Of a stretch of DNA of 38,304 nucleotides, positions 15,600 to 23,616 are shown in pieces; within the stretch, counting starts at the first letter, position 1; each line of letters opens with the position of its first letter. A program made the translations under genes and the position numbers. Under the pieces are notes generated by a model that saw only the letters and a list, made by a program, of their open reading frames with translations, made no database searches and was not told where the DNA came from. The stretch is taken from contig CASGAS010000009.1 in the NCBI GenBank assembly GCA_949299505.1, positions 1 to 38,304 on the forward strand. Direction: 5' to 3'. The stretch is from an uncultured Eubacteriales bacterium. Lineage in GTDB: Bacteria > Bacillota > Clostridia > Oscillospirales > Acutalibacteraceae.

Positions 15600-16151
15600 A
15601 TGCGAGTCATTACAGGTACGGCGCGCGGGCGAAAGCTGAAAACGCTTGCCGGCGATGACGTAGTGCGGCCGACTGCCGAACGGGTCAAGGAAGCGCTGTT
15701 CAGCATCATTCAGTTTGAGCTGGAGGACGCGGCGGTTCTCGACGCATTTGCCGGTTCCGGGCAGCTCGGGATTGAAGCGCTCAGCCGCGGAGCCGCGCAT
15801 GCGGTTTTTACGGATGAGAACCGGGAGGCCGTGGAGACCGTCCGAGACAATTTGCAGCATACGCGTCTTGCGGACCGTGCCGTCGTCTTGCAGACGGACG
15901 TGTTTTCGCTGGTGCGCGCCGGACGCGAACGCTTTGATATTATTTTTCTGGACCCGCCTTACCGCAAGGGCATTGTCGACAGGCTTCTTCCGCTTTTGCC
16001 GGCGTGCTGCAAGTCGAACGCGATTGTCGTGTGTGAAACGGAGGCCCAGGCGGAGCTGCCGGAGCAGGCGGGGGCGCTTGTTCAGCTGCGTGTGTATAAA
16101 TACGGCAAAACGAAGCTGACGACATACAGGATGCAGGAGGAAGCGCAATGA
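15600..16151 (+). CDS. rsmD: 16S rRNA (guanine966-N2)-methyltransferase RsmD
   Basis: SAM-dependent methyltransferase for G966 of 16S rRNA. 183 residues. It opens MRVITGTARGRKLKT with the RPTAERVKEALF segment typical of RsmD, then the SAM loop LDAFAGSGQLGIEALSRGA, the acidic TDEN strand and the catalytic DPPY motif (IIFLDPPYRKG). AAAGGAGG lies 5-6 bases before ATG 15600, a strong site. It overlaps coaD by 4 bases (ATGA). The rsmD-coaD pairing is widely conserved in Firmicutes and proteobacteria. Confidence 0.95.
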   Translation: MRVITGTARGRKLKTLAGDDVVRPTAERVKEALFSIIQFELEDAAVLDAFAGSGQLGIEALSRGAAHAVFTDENREAVETVRDNLQHTRLADRAVVLQTDVFSLVRAGRERFDIIFLDPPYRKGIVDRLLPLLPACCKSNAIVVCETEAQAELPEQAGALVQLRVYKYGKTKLTTYRMQEEAQ

Positions 16152-16648
16152 AAACCGTGATTTGTCCGGGCAGCTTCGACCCGGTTACTGTCGGACACAT
16201 GGACATCATCCGGCGCAGCGCGCTGATGTTCGACCGTGTGATTGTGGTTGTCATGCGCAACTATCAAAAACGGAACAGCCACGCGTTTACCGCGGAGGAA
16301 CGCGTCGAACTGCTGCGGCGCTGCACAAAGGAGCTTCCGAACGTCGAGGTCGAGGCCTATGAGGGGCTTTTGGCGGAGTACGCGCAAAAAAAGGGCGCGG
16401 TGGCGATTGTGAAGGGCCTGCGCGCCGTGTCGGATTTTGAATATGAGTTTCAGCAGGCGCTGACCAACAAAAAGCTCAACAGCGAGCTGGACACGGTCTT
16501 TGTGACCACGACGGCGGAAAACATGTTTTTAAGCTCCAGCGTTGTCAAGCAAGTCTGCGAATTGGGCGGGGACATAAGCGGTTTTGTTCCCGACGAGATT
16601 CGTGACGATATAATCCAAAGATTAAGAGGTAGAGGTGACGCAAAATGA
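16148..16648 (+). CDS. coaD: Pantetheine-phosphate adenylyltransferase (PPAT)
   Basis: Transfers AMP from ATP to 4'-phosphopantetheine, the penultimate step of coenzyme A synthesis. 166 residues, usual length. CPGSFDPVTVGHMDII contains the nucleotidyltransferase signature TxGH. RNYQKRNSHAFTAEER, VKGLRAVSDFEYEFQ and LSSSVVKQVCELGGDI are the conserved substrate and ATP segments. It is translationally coupled on both sides (ATGA overlaps with rsmD and with the coiled-coil gene). Confidence 0.97.
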   Translation: MKTVICPGSFDPVTVGHMDIIRRSALMFDRVIVVVMRNYQKRNSHAFTAEERVELLRRCTKELPNVEVEAYEGLLAEYAQKKGAVAIVKGLRAVSDFEYEFQQALTNKKLNSELDTVFVTTTAENMFLSSSVVKQVCELGGDISGFVPDEIRDDIIQRLRGRGDAK

Positions 16649-17181
16649 ACATAGAAAGCCTTCTGGACGAACTCGAAGACATCCTGGACGAAGGGAAGAG
16701 CATGCCGTTTACGTCCAACACGCTTATCGACGTCAACGAGGTTCGCCGCGTTCTGGAGGACATTCGGCTGAATATGCCGGATGAACTGATGCAGGCGCGC
16801 AAGATCGCCTCTGAGCGCAAGGAGATTTTGACGGCGGCGCAGAACACGGCCGACGAGATCATTGCGGCGGCGCACCGGCGGGCGAAAGAGCTTGTTACCG
16901 AGCACGAGATTACCAAGGGCGCGGAAATCAACGCCGCGGACATTATGGCACAGGCGCGCACGCAGGCGGGTGAAATTGTCGAGGGTGCGCGAGCGACGGC
17001 TTCTCAGCTTACGGACCAGGCGCAGAAGTGGGCGAACGATATGCGTACGAGCGCAGGCGAATATGTGGAAAACATTGTCGCGCTCGCCGACGAAAGTCTG
17101 ACCAACTCCGTCAACGAAATTCGCCGTGCCCGGCAGTCCCTGCGGGCTGCGGCGCAGCAGCATAAGAAAACGAACGCTTAA
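16645..17181 (+). CDS. Coiled-coil protein of unknown function downstream of coaD
   Basis: 178 residues, soluble, no membrane segment. After an N-terminal LLDELEDILDEGKSMPF stretch, residues about 30-175 are almost entirely heptad-rich, alanine- and charge-rich helix (for example QARTQAGEIVEGARATASQL), reminiscent of ATPase stalk subunits or DivIVA-like scaffolds. Similar coiled-coil proteins are often found next to coaD in Clostridia and are annotated as ATPase or hypothetical. It overlaps coaD by 4 bases, so it is made with CoaD. The composition offers no catalytic motif. A scaffold or cell-division role is possible but not shown. Confidence 0.75.
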   Translation: MNIESLLDELEDILDEGKSMPFTSNTLIDVNEVRRVLEDIRLNMPDELMQARKIASERKEILTAAQNTADEIIAAAHRRAKELVTEHEITKGAEINAADIMAQARTQAGEIVEGARATASQLTDQAQKWANDMRTSAGEYVENIVALADESLTNSVNEIRRARQSLRAAAQQHKKTNA

Positions 17182-17244
17182 GCGGCTGAAATTTTGACTA
17201 AACCTTCGCCTGTGCGCATATACATGTGTACGAGGTGAAGGTTT

Positions 17245-17751
17245 ATGTTTGTTCTGTCCGTGCACAAAAGGCAGATTCGGCTTGTTTTGCTTCTGCTCGC
17301 CCTTGCGGCCATAGCGGTCGCCTGCGCCGTGGCGTCCCGCAACGGGACGGCGGTTTCCCAGGGGGCGGGGGTCAACCTGCGCGCGGATACTGCCGACGAG
17401 CGGATTGCCTATCTGTCGCAATTCGGATGGGAAGTCGACGAAGACCCGATAGAGGTGTCGGAGGTCGTGATTCCGGAGACGTTTGACGAAACCTACACGC
17501 AATACAACGAGCTGCAAAAGGCGCAGGGGTTTGACCTTACGCCGTATGCGTCCTGCCGCGTAAAGCGCTGGATTTACCGCGTTCGCAACTATCCGGGCTA
17601 CGAGCAGCTCGACTGCATACAGGCGACGCTGCTGATTTACGAGGGACAGGTGATCGGCGGGGACGTCTGTTCGACGCAGCTCGACGGCTTTATGCACGGC
17701 TTTGTAAAAGAAGCGGCCGAGACGCAGCCGGCGCAAACGCAGGCAGCATAA
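17245..17751 (+). CDS. DUF4830 domain protein, membrane-anchored or secreted
   Basis: 168 residues. An N-terminal hydrophobic segment (residues about 12-30, LVLLLLALAAIAVACAVA) anchors or exports the protein, so the rest faces outside. The region from RIAYLSQFGWEVDEDPIE through IPETFDETYTQYNELQ to VIGGDVCSTQLDGFMHGF matches my memory of the DUF4830 family found in Clostridia; function unknown. GAGGTGAAGG precedes the ATG by about 5 bases. The 63-base gap upstream contains TTGACT (17194-17199) and TATACA (17219-17224), spacing 19, a weak promoter candidate. It may otherwise be co-transcribed with coaD and rsuA. Confidence 0.75.
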   Translation: MFVLSVHKRQIRLVLLLLALAAIAVACAVASRNGTAVSQGAGVNLRADTADERIAYLSQFGWEVDEDPIEVSEVVIPETFDETYTQYNELQKAQGFDLTPYASCRVKRWIYRVRNYPGYEQLDCIQATLLIYEGQVIGGDVCSTQLDGFMHGFVKEAAETQPAQTQAA

Positions 17752-17762
17752 GGGGAGTTTAT

Positions 17763-18473
17763 ATGGTGCGCCTTGACAAATGGATAGCCACCACCTGCGG
17801 CTTGACGCGCAAGGCGGTCAGGGAACAAATCCGCAGCGGGCAAGTCCTCCTAAACGGCGCGGCCGTTTTTGACCCCGGGCAATACGTCGACCCGGAAACG
17901 GACGTCCTGACGGTGGACGGCAAGCGGTACGATGCGCAGGCGCATGCGTATTTGATGCTTCATAAGCCGCTCGGCGTCGTCTCCGCTACGAACGACCGCA
18001 CGCAAAAGACGGTGCTTGACCTTGTGCCGCCGCAGCTGTACCGCAAGGGGCTGTTCCCGGCGGGAAGGCTGGATAAGGACACGTCGGGCTTTGTGCTGCT
18101 GACGGACGACGGCGCTTTTGCACACCGCATCCTCTCTCCAAAACAGCATGTGCAAAAGACCTATGTCGCGTCGCTGTCCGCGCCGCTTTCGCCGGCGGGC
18201 GCCGAAGCGCTGCGCGCCGGTTTGACGCTGCGGGACGGTACGGCGCTTTTGCCGGCGCGCGTACGCATTCTGGACGACGAACAAAAATCAGTGGAAATCG
18301 GCATTTGGGAAGGCAAATACCATCAAATCCGACGGATGCTTGCCGCAGTCGGCAGCCCTGTGGAAACGCTTATGCGCACGCAAATCGGGTCGCTTTCGCT
18401 GGACGCGTCGCTTGCGCCGGGCGAGTGCCGGGCGCTGACGCCGGAGGAAGTCCGGGAAATCGAAAAAAGATAA
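17763..18473 (+). CDS. rsuA: 16S rRNA pseudouridine synthase, RsuA family
   Basis: Converts a uridine of 16S rRNA (U516 in E. coli) to pseudouridine. 236 residues: an N-terminal S4 RNA-binding domain (RLDKWIATTCGLTRKAVREQIRSGQVLLNG), then the catalytic core with the family signature GRLDKDTSGFVLLTDDG that holds the catalytic Asp, and WEGKYHQIRRMLAAVG near the end, typical of RsuA/RluB/RluE/RluF. It is shorter than RluB (compare 32148-32900) and has the RsuA-like end. GGGGAG lies 6-7 bases before the ATG. A terminator begins at its stop codon. Confidence 0.9.
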   Translation: MVRLDKWIATTCGLTRKAVREQIRSGQVLLNGAAVFDPGQYVDPETDVLTVDGKRYDAQAHAYLMLHKPLGVVSATNDRTQKTVLDLVPPQLYRKGLFPAGRLDKDTSGFVLLTDDGAFAHRILSPKQHVQKTYVASLSAPLSPAGAEALRAGLTLRDGTALLPARVRILDDEQKSVEIGIWEGKYHQIRRMLAAVGSPVETLMRTQIGSLSLDASLAPGECRALTPEEVREIEKR

Positions 18474-18502
18474 CGGACCGAAGTACGCTTCGGTCCGTTT
18501 TT
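18473..18502 (+). terminator. Terminator after rsuA
   Basis: An 11-bp perfect stem (ACGGACCGAAG at 18473-18483 with 18488-18498), a TACG tetraloop and five T. The left arm overlaps the last base of the rsuA stop. It ends the uvrC-to-rsuA unit. Confidence 0.92.
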
Positions 18503-18555
18503 GCACCGCCAGTCTTGCCGGCACATAGAATGGAGCAGGAAAGCGGTGATACGAT

Positions 18556-18780
18556 ATGCGTAAAATGTTCCAGCTCCAAATCGGGTCGGTGACCTATGCC
18601 GTAAAAGCCAAGGAGCTGCTTCTTCAAAACGGGATTCGCGCGCGTCTAATCAAAACGCCGAATCCCGCAAAAGAGGAGGGGTGCGGCTACAGCCTGGTTG
18701 TGCCCGCGCCGCCGCAGCCGGCCGTTTCGCTTTTGCAGCGCGCCGGCATCCCTGTACGCGGAACGAAGTGGGTCCCGTGA
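18556..18780 (+). CDS. DUF3343 protein, putative sulfur/selenium carrier
   Basis: 74 residues. The family pattern is visible: an aromatic start, then a helix AVKAKELLLQNGIRARLIKTP and a CGYSLVV segment whose Cys-Gly is the proposed carrier Cys, then a second helix. DUF3343 proteins are described as YedF-like putative Se/S carriers. The stop overlaps the start of a cysteine-desulfurase-like gene, a pairing that fits transfer of sulfur or selenium from the enzyme to this protein. Upstream, CATAGAAT (18524-18531) and TTGCAC (18501-18506) are weak promoter candidates, and GGTGAT forms a weak ribosome site. Confidence 0.75.
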   Translation: MRKMFQLQIGSVTYAVKAKELLLQNGIRARLIKTPNPAKEEGCGYSLVVPAPPQPAVSLLQRAGIPVRGTKWVP

Positions 18781-19931
18781 TATACCTGGACAATGCGGCA
18801 ACAACCTGCCCGAAGCCGCGTTCTGTTATAGCGGAAATGCACCGCGCGATGGTGCGGTGCTGCGCAAATCCGGGCCGCGCTGGTCATCCTCTGGCGCTAC
18901 GCGCCGCGCAAACGGTTTATAAAACGCGAGAAGCCCTGTCCGACCTGTTTGGCCTCGGCGCGCCCGAACGTGTCATTTTTACACAGAACTGCACCATGGC
19001 GCTGAATATGGTGATTAAAGGCCTTTCGAAACCGGGCGGACATTTCGTTTGCTCCGACTTAGAGCACAATGCGGTTTCCCGGCCTTTGGAGGCGCTGCGC
19101 CTGCAGGGCGTCTGCAGCTGGTCGGCGGCGGAAAGCGGCAGTACCGACGCGCAGACGATAAGGGGCTTTGAGAAGGCCTTTCGCCCGGAAACCGTCGCGG
19201 TTGTGTGTACGGGCGCGTCCAATGTGTTCGGCCGCGTGCTGCCGCTCGAGAAGCTTGCCGCTCTTGCGCATGCGCACGGCGTTCCGCTGATCGCGGACCT
19301 TGCGCAGACGGCCGGGCTTTTGCCTGTCTCCTTGCAAAAAAGCGGCATTGATTTCGCCTGTGTGCCTGGGCACAAGGGGCTATATGGGCCCATGGGCACG
19401 GGGGCGCTGCTTTGCAATTCCGAGCACCAGCTCCAAACGATTTTAGAGGGCGGAACCGGCAATTTGTCCGCGCAGCTTGCACAGCCGGATGCGTATCCGG
19501 AGCGGCTGGAAAGCGGGACGCTCAACGTCCCGGGCATCGCCGCGCTCGGCGCGGGCGTCTCGTTTATTCGTTCGTTTGGCATCGAAGCCGCCTTCACACA
19601 TGAAATGGGCCTGATTCGGGAGGTGTACCACGCGCTTCGGGAAATGCCGCATGTACGCTTGTATACGGATGTAACAGATTCGGCGCAGCGCTTTGTACCG
19701 CTGCTCTCCTTTGGAATAGAGGGTATGCACAGCGAGGCTGTCGGCGCGGCTCTGGCTGCGCGCGGTATCGCCGTGCGCGCCGGCCTGCACTGCGCCGCGC
19801 TGGCGCATCGGACCTATCAAACGCTTGAAACGGGTACGGTCCGCATTTGCCCGTCCGTATTCACGACGGAAAAAGATGTAAAAAGTTTATTAAATTGTGT
19901 ATTTCAAATTGCAAAACATCCAGGTGTATGA
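18777..19931 (+). CDS. Class V aminotransferase, cysteine desulfurase-like
   Basis: PLP enzyme of the NifS/SufS fold, probably a cysteine desulfurase or selenocysteine lyase-type enzyme. The start is GTG 18777, giving VIYLDNAATTCPKPRSV, the expected N-terminus; the frame is open upstream but those codons lie inside the DUF3343 gene. 384 residues. The PLP-binding Lys is in CVPGHKGLYGPMGTG, the PLP-pyridine Asp in LIADLAQTAG, and the loop Cys in AGLHCAALAHRTY, the SufS-like short form of the active-site loop. It is followed by no IscU or SufU scaffold. Overlap with DUF3343 suggests a dedicated two-protein relay. The exact acceptor is unknown. Confidence 0.88.
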   Translation: MIYLDNAATTCPKPRSVIAEMHRAMVRCCANPGRAGHPLALRAAQTVYKTREALSDLFGLGAPERVIFTQNCTMALNMVIKGLSKPGGHFVCSDLEHNAVSRPLEALRLQGVCSWSAAESGSTDAQTIRGFEKAFRPETVAVVCTGASNVFGRVLPLEKLAALAHAHGVPLIADLAQTAGLLPVSLQKSGIDFACVPGHKGLYGPMGTGALLCNSEHQLQTILEGGTGNLSAQLAQPDAYPERLESGTLNVPGIAALGAGVSFIRSFGIEAAFTHEMGLIREVYHALREMPHVRLYTDVTDSAQRFVPLLSFGIEGMHSEAVGAALAARGIAVRAGLHCAALAHRTYQTLETGTVRICPSVFTTEKDVKSLLNCVFQIAKHPGV

Positions 19932-19937
19932 TACAAT
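19909..19937 (+). promoter_or_regulatory. Promoter of cdaA inside the 3' end of the desulfurase gene
   Basis: TTGCAA (19909-19914), a 17-base spacer and TACAAT (19932-19937) with TGA before it (extended -10). The -10 box lies within the left arm of the hairpin at 19931-19995. Confidence 0.6.
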
Positions 19938-19995
19938 ATATCGTGATTAGGTAGGCGCAGTTACTTTCTTTTCGCGATATATTGTATTTTTTTGG
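19931..19995 (+). terminator. Terminator upstream of cdaA, overlapping its promoter
   Basis: Arms ATACAATATATCG (19931-19943) and CGATATATTGTAT (19975-19987) are perfect complements over 13 bases with a 31-base loop, followed by seven T. It would stop readthrough from the desulfurase gene. Transcripts begun at the overlapping promoter would start near the end of the left arm and so could not form it. Confidence 0.65.
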
Positions 19996-20010
19996 AGATC
20001 GGGTGGTAAT

Positions 20011-20919
20011 ATGTACCATACGCTGTCGGTAACCGACACCTTCCGGGATATCGGAAACGCGATTTTAAGCTTCAGAAGCCTTGCGGACGTTTTGGACGTG
20101 CTTTTGGTCGCCTTTGTGATTTACAGCGTGATAAAGCTGATTCGGGAAACGCGTGCCATTCAGCTTGCAAAGGGCGTCATTTTGCTTTTAATCGTCTATG
20201 CGGCCGTCTATTTGCTGAATATGGAAGTCAGCTCCTACATGTTTTCTTTGCTGTTTTCCAACATTCTTTTGGTGCTTGTCGTCATTTTCTCTCCGGAAAT
20301 CCGGCACGCGCTTGAGAGCGTCGGGCGCAGCAGTGTTTCCAATTTCAGCATCCTGAATTTCAAGCACGGCGACGAGATTCAGCGCCAGGAAATGTACGCC
20401 GACATGATTAATGCGGTCACAAAAGCCTGCGCGGATATGAGCGACAAAAAAATCGGCGCGCTGCTGGTGTTTGAGCGGGAGAGCATTTTAGGCGAGATTA
20501 TTGACACCGGAACGCTTATTGACGCTGCGATTTCCCCGGAAATGATCGGCAATATTTTTTACCCGAAGGCGCCTCTGCACGACGGCGCGGCGATTGTCCG
20601 AAATGCGCGGCTGTGCGCGGCGGGCTGTATTCTGCCGCTTACAAAAAATACGGAGATCAGCAGCGAGCTTGGAACGCGCCACCGCGCCGCGCTCGGCTTG
20701 AGCGAACAGAGCGACGCGCTGGTGATTGTGGTTTCGGAAGAAACCGGCGCGATTTCCGCCGCGGAAAAGGGCAGGCTTCGCCGCTCGCTTTCGAGCGGGG
20801 ATTTGCGCGAACTGTTGACGCAGACCTTTATGAAGCCGGAAACCGACGAGGACAACCGCCTGAAAAAATGGCTGAAGGGGCACAAGCATGAAAAAAATGC
20901 ACCTGAAAAGAAAGACTGA
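20011..20919 (+). CDS. cdaA: Diadenylate cyclase CdaA
   Basis: Makes the second messenger c-di-AMP from two ATP at the membrane. In Firmicutes c-di-AMP controls potassium, osmolyte and wall balance. 302 residues. There are three hydrophobic helices (about 26-43, 52-70 and 75-93), then the DAC domain with the catalytic DGA (Asp191-Gly-Ala, PLHDGAAIV) and RHR (Arg223-His-Arg, GTRHRAALG) motifs. The start has GGAGATCGGGTGG before ATG 20011. The coding region overlaps cdaR by 32 bases, so translation is coupled. The usual third gene, glmM, does not follow here. Confidence 0.96.
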   Translation: MYHTLSVTDTFRDIGNAILSFRSLADVLDVLLVAFVIYSVIKLIRETRAIQLAKGVILLLIVYAAVYLLNMEVSSYMFSLLFSNILLVLVVIFSPEIRHALESVGRSSVSNFSILNFKHGDEIQRQEMYADMINAVTKACADMSDKKIGALLVFERESILGEIIDTGTLIDAAISPEMIGNIFYPKAPLHDGAAIVRNARLCAAGCILPLTKNTEISSELGTRHRAALGLSEQSDALVIVVSEETGAISAAEKGRLRRSLSSGDLRELLTQTFMKPETDEDNRLKKWLKGHKHEKNAPEKKD

Positions 20920-22240
20920 ACCCGACGCGGGACAAGCCCGGGCGAAAAAAACGCGCGGCCGGCTTATTGACAACAACAAATTCATGATGCTGTTTTCCCT
21001 GCTTGCGGCATTTGGCATCTGGATTTGGGTTGCCATTGAAAAAAGCCCGGTCGTCGACGTGACCATTACGTCCGTCCCGGTGCAGATTGATATGGAAAAC
21101 AGCGTCCCGGCGCAGCTGAATCTGCAAATGTTCGGGCAAACGGAATATTATGTGGACGTTACGGTTTCCGCCAAGCGGTTTGTGGCGTCCTCTTTGACGC
21201 CCGCCGACATTTCGGTCACGGCGCAGACCAACTTTGTGGATTCCGCCGGCACCAAATCTCTCCAGCTGCGCGCCGCTGCCGCCAACTCCAAGGACTTTGA
21301 GATTACTGGGCTTTCGCAAAATTACATTGATGTGTATTTTGACACATACAAGGAAGCGGAATTTGCAATCGAGCCCAAAATCAATGCGCCGCAGGAGGGC
21401 GCTGTGATTGCGGACTGCATGCTTGGCGACCCGGTCTTCTCCCGCAGCAGCGTAATTGTCAGCGGTCCTGCGACGGAGGTAAATTCCGTGACCGGGGTGC
21501 TGGCCGTCGTAACCCTGGACGCGCCGCTTTCCGCTACGACGACGCTGCAGCCCCAGCTGCAGCTGCAAACGGATTCCAGCGAAACGCTTTCCAACGTGAC
21601 GATAGATTCCGGGGACAGCGACGTCACCATGACGGTACCGGTGCTGAAAAGCGTTGTGCTGCCGACGACGGTCACGTTCCGCAATATGCCCGCCGGGTAT
21701 TTGAACGCATCGGTGCCGTTTACGGTTTCGCCGAGCAGTGTGGAGGCTGCCATTCCGGTCGAGCAGGTGGATTCCGTCACGGCAATCAGCGTAGGGACGC
21801 TGGATTTTTCGGAATTGGACAGCGGCTACAACCGTTTCGTTTTTGAAGCCTCGGATATTACGGATTATATCGTGACCGACAAAACGACTCGTTTCCGTGT
21901 GACGGTCGATATGAGCGGCACGACGTCGGCCACCTTTACCGTTCCGGAGGGGAATATTTCGATTACCGCCCAGCAGGACGGCTTTGCTTCAACGGTCATA
22001 CCCGCCGCCATCCGAAACGTGCGGGTAATTGGTACGGCGGAGGAAATCGCCGCTTTGACGAACGATATGCTGTATGTGGAGCTTGACCTTACGCAGGAGC
22101 AGCTGCAGGCGGGCGAGCAGACTGTGCAGGCGCATGTCATTGTTCGCGGCAGCACGAAAGCGTGGGCGAACGGGACCTATGCGGTCCGAATCCAGTCCAC
22201 CGCCGCGCAGCAGCCGCCGGCAAGCGAACCGGCTGGCTAA
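20888..22240 (+). CDS. cdaR: CdaR, YbbR-repeat regulator of CdaA
   Basis: Extracytoplasmic partner that modulates CdaA. 450 residues: a basic N-terminus, one transmembrane helix (about residues 34-55, FMMLFSLLAAFGIWIWVAI) and a long beta-rich exterior made of YbbR-type repeats (about four, each with a strand-rich unit such as FAIEPKINAPQEGAVIADC or FTVPEGNISITAQQDGF). It ends in a Gln/Pro-rich tail. The 32-base overlap with cdaA and the repeat content identify it. The next gene starts 11 bases after the stop with a GGAGG site, so the operon continues into the lipoprotein and two-component genes. Confidence 0.93.
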   Translation: MKKMHLKRKTEPDAGQARAKKTRGRLIDNNKFMMLFSLLAAFGIWIWVAIEKSPVVDVTITSVPVQIDMENSVPAQLNLQMFGQTEYYVDVTVSAKRFVASSLTPADISVTAQTNFVDSAGTKSLQLRAAAANSKDFEITGLSQNYIDVYFDTYKEAEFAIEPKINAPQEGAVIADCMLGDPVFSRSSVIVSGPATEVNSVTGVLAVVTLDAPLSATTTLQPQLQLQTDSSETLSNVTIDSGDSDVTMTVPVLKSVVLPTTVTFRNMPAGYLNASVPFTVSPSSVEAAIPVEQVDSVTAISVGTLDFSELDSGYNRFVFEASDITDYIVTDKTTRFRVTVDMSGTTSATFTVPEGNISITAQQDGFASTVIPAAIRNVRVIGTAEEIAALTNDMLYVELDLTQEQLQAGEQTVQAHVIVRGSTKAWANGTYAVRIQSTAAQQPPASEPAG

Positions 22241-22251
22241 GGAGGTCGGCT

Positions 22252-23616
22252 GTGAAACGAAAAACAGCGCTGGCTTTCCTGTTGTTCCTTTTGGTGCTGT
22301 GCACCGGGTGCTCTGCGGGCCTTTCGGCGGTCGATGAATTGATGCGCCCGCCGCGGCTTTCCGGCGAAAACAGCGGAATCCAGGAGGCGTTTGAACGCGC
22401 AACGCAGAATAAGAACGTGCAAATCCAGACGCCGATGGCGGGGCAGTACCGTTCCGCATACGTTCTGTTTGACCTCGACGCTGACGGCGTGCAGGAAGCG
22501 GTCACGTTTTATCACGACACGCGGGACGACACGACGACCTATATGCACATTTTGGACTTTGACGGCGCGCAGTGGCAGTCCGCCGCGGACATTCGCGGAG
22601 AGGGCAGCGAGGTATACGAGATTGCGTTTTGCGATATGAACGCGGACGGCATGCAGGAGCTGGTGGTCTGCTGGTCGCTGTATGAAAGCGACGGCGGCCG
22701 CGTCATGACGGTCTATTCGCCTTTTGTATCAGAGGAAAGTGCGCTTTCCGTGCGCCGGATTGCGCAGGAACCGGTGACGCAGGTCCTGACGGTCGATTTG
22801 AATTCGGACGGCCGCGACGAGCTTTTTACGGTCCGGATTACGACGGAGTATGCCTCCAACCGTACGCTGTGCCGGCTGCTGGCGCTGGACGATGAATTCG
22901 GCGTCTATACGCTGGACAGCATAGAGCTTGTACCGGCGCTGAGCGTGTTTTCGCTTTGTGTTTCCGCCTCGAACGAGGGCGCGCCGTCCGTGTTTGCGGA
23001 TTGCGTGCGCAATGAAAATATGGCGGTCACGGAGGTCGTGTACTGGGATGCGGCCGCGCATTGCCTACGCGCGCCGTTGACGGACGACAATCGCACCGCG
23101 CAGCCGAAAACGGCGCGGGTTTCCGACTTGCCGTGTCTGGACGTTGACGCGGATGGCGTCCCCGAAATCCCGACGCAGCAGTATTATTCCAACGCGGTCA
23201 TAGCCTCCGGTGAGGACAGGCAGCCGCTGCCGCTGACCATCTGGTCGGATTTGGAAGGGAATGTCTTGCAGGAAAACATGAGCGCGCTGTTCTTTCCCAA
23301 CGCTTCCTGCGCGCTTCGGATTTCCGCGCAGGAGCTTCAGGAGATGACCGTCATCTATGATGTAACGGCGCACAGCTGTGCGTTTTATCAACAAAACAAG
23401 GACGGGACGCGTGGTGAGCTATTGTTTACGCTTTCGGTTCTGCCTGCTGCGGACTGGAACGGCAGCGAGTCCTCCGGCGCCCTTTTGCTTGCCGAAGACG
23501 GAACGCGCACCTACATTTGTGAACTTACGCCGAAAGGGGAAGCCGCCGGGTTTACGTCGGACGCGCTTTCGGAACGGTTCGCGCTGATTCGCGAAAAGGA
23601 GAGGGTACAGGCATGA
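22252..23616 (+). CDS. Lipoprotein with repeated DxDxDG motifs (beta-propeller-like), between cdaAR and a two-component system
   Basis: 454 residues from GTG 22252, with GGAGG 6 bases upstream. Residues 1-20 look like a lipoprotein signal (LLFLLVLCTGC, Cys20 the likely lipidated residue), so it sits on the outer face of the membrane. Four motifs of the form D-x-[DN]-x-D-G-x-x-E occur at residues 74-82, 128-136, 182-190 and 297-305. The first three are exactly 54 residues apart, and a degenerate copy (SASNEGAPS) falls near 238, so the protein repeats with a unit of about 54-59 residues, as in FG-GAP/VCBS-like beta-propeller blades with calcium-binding loops. No enzyme motif is seen. The stop overlaps the start of the response regulator gene by 4 bases. 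A sensor or accessory role for the kinase is an inference from context. Confidence 0.75.
   Translation: MKRKTALAFLLFLLVLCTGCSAGLSAVDELMRPPRLSGENSGIQEAFERATQNKNVQIQTPMAGQYRSAYVLFDLDADGVQEAVTFYHDTRDDTTTYMHILDFDGAQWQSAADIRGEGSEVYEIAFCDMNADGMQELVVCWSLYESDGGRVMTVYSPFVSEESALSVRRIAQEPVTQVLTVDLNSDGRDELFTVRITTEYASNRTLCRLLALDDEFGVYTLDSIELVPALSVFSLCVSASNEGAPSVFADCVRNENMAVTEVVYWDAAAHCLRAPLTDDNRTAQPKTARVSDLPCLDVDADGVPEIPTQQYYSNAVIASGEDRQPLPLTIWSDLEGNVLQENMSALFFPNASCALRISAQELQEMTVIYDVTAHSCAFYQQNKDGTRGELLFTLSVLPAADWNGSESSGALLLAEDGTRTYICELTPKGEAAGFTSDALSERFALIREKERVQA

Noticed and set aside
15258-16148. 296-codon minus-strand frame opposite the HAD phosphatase and rsmD
   Set aside because: Arises from codon bias of the + strand genes, no start signal, and crosses two real genes.
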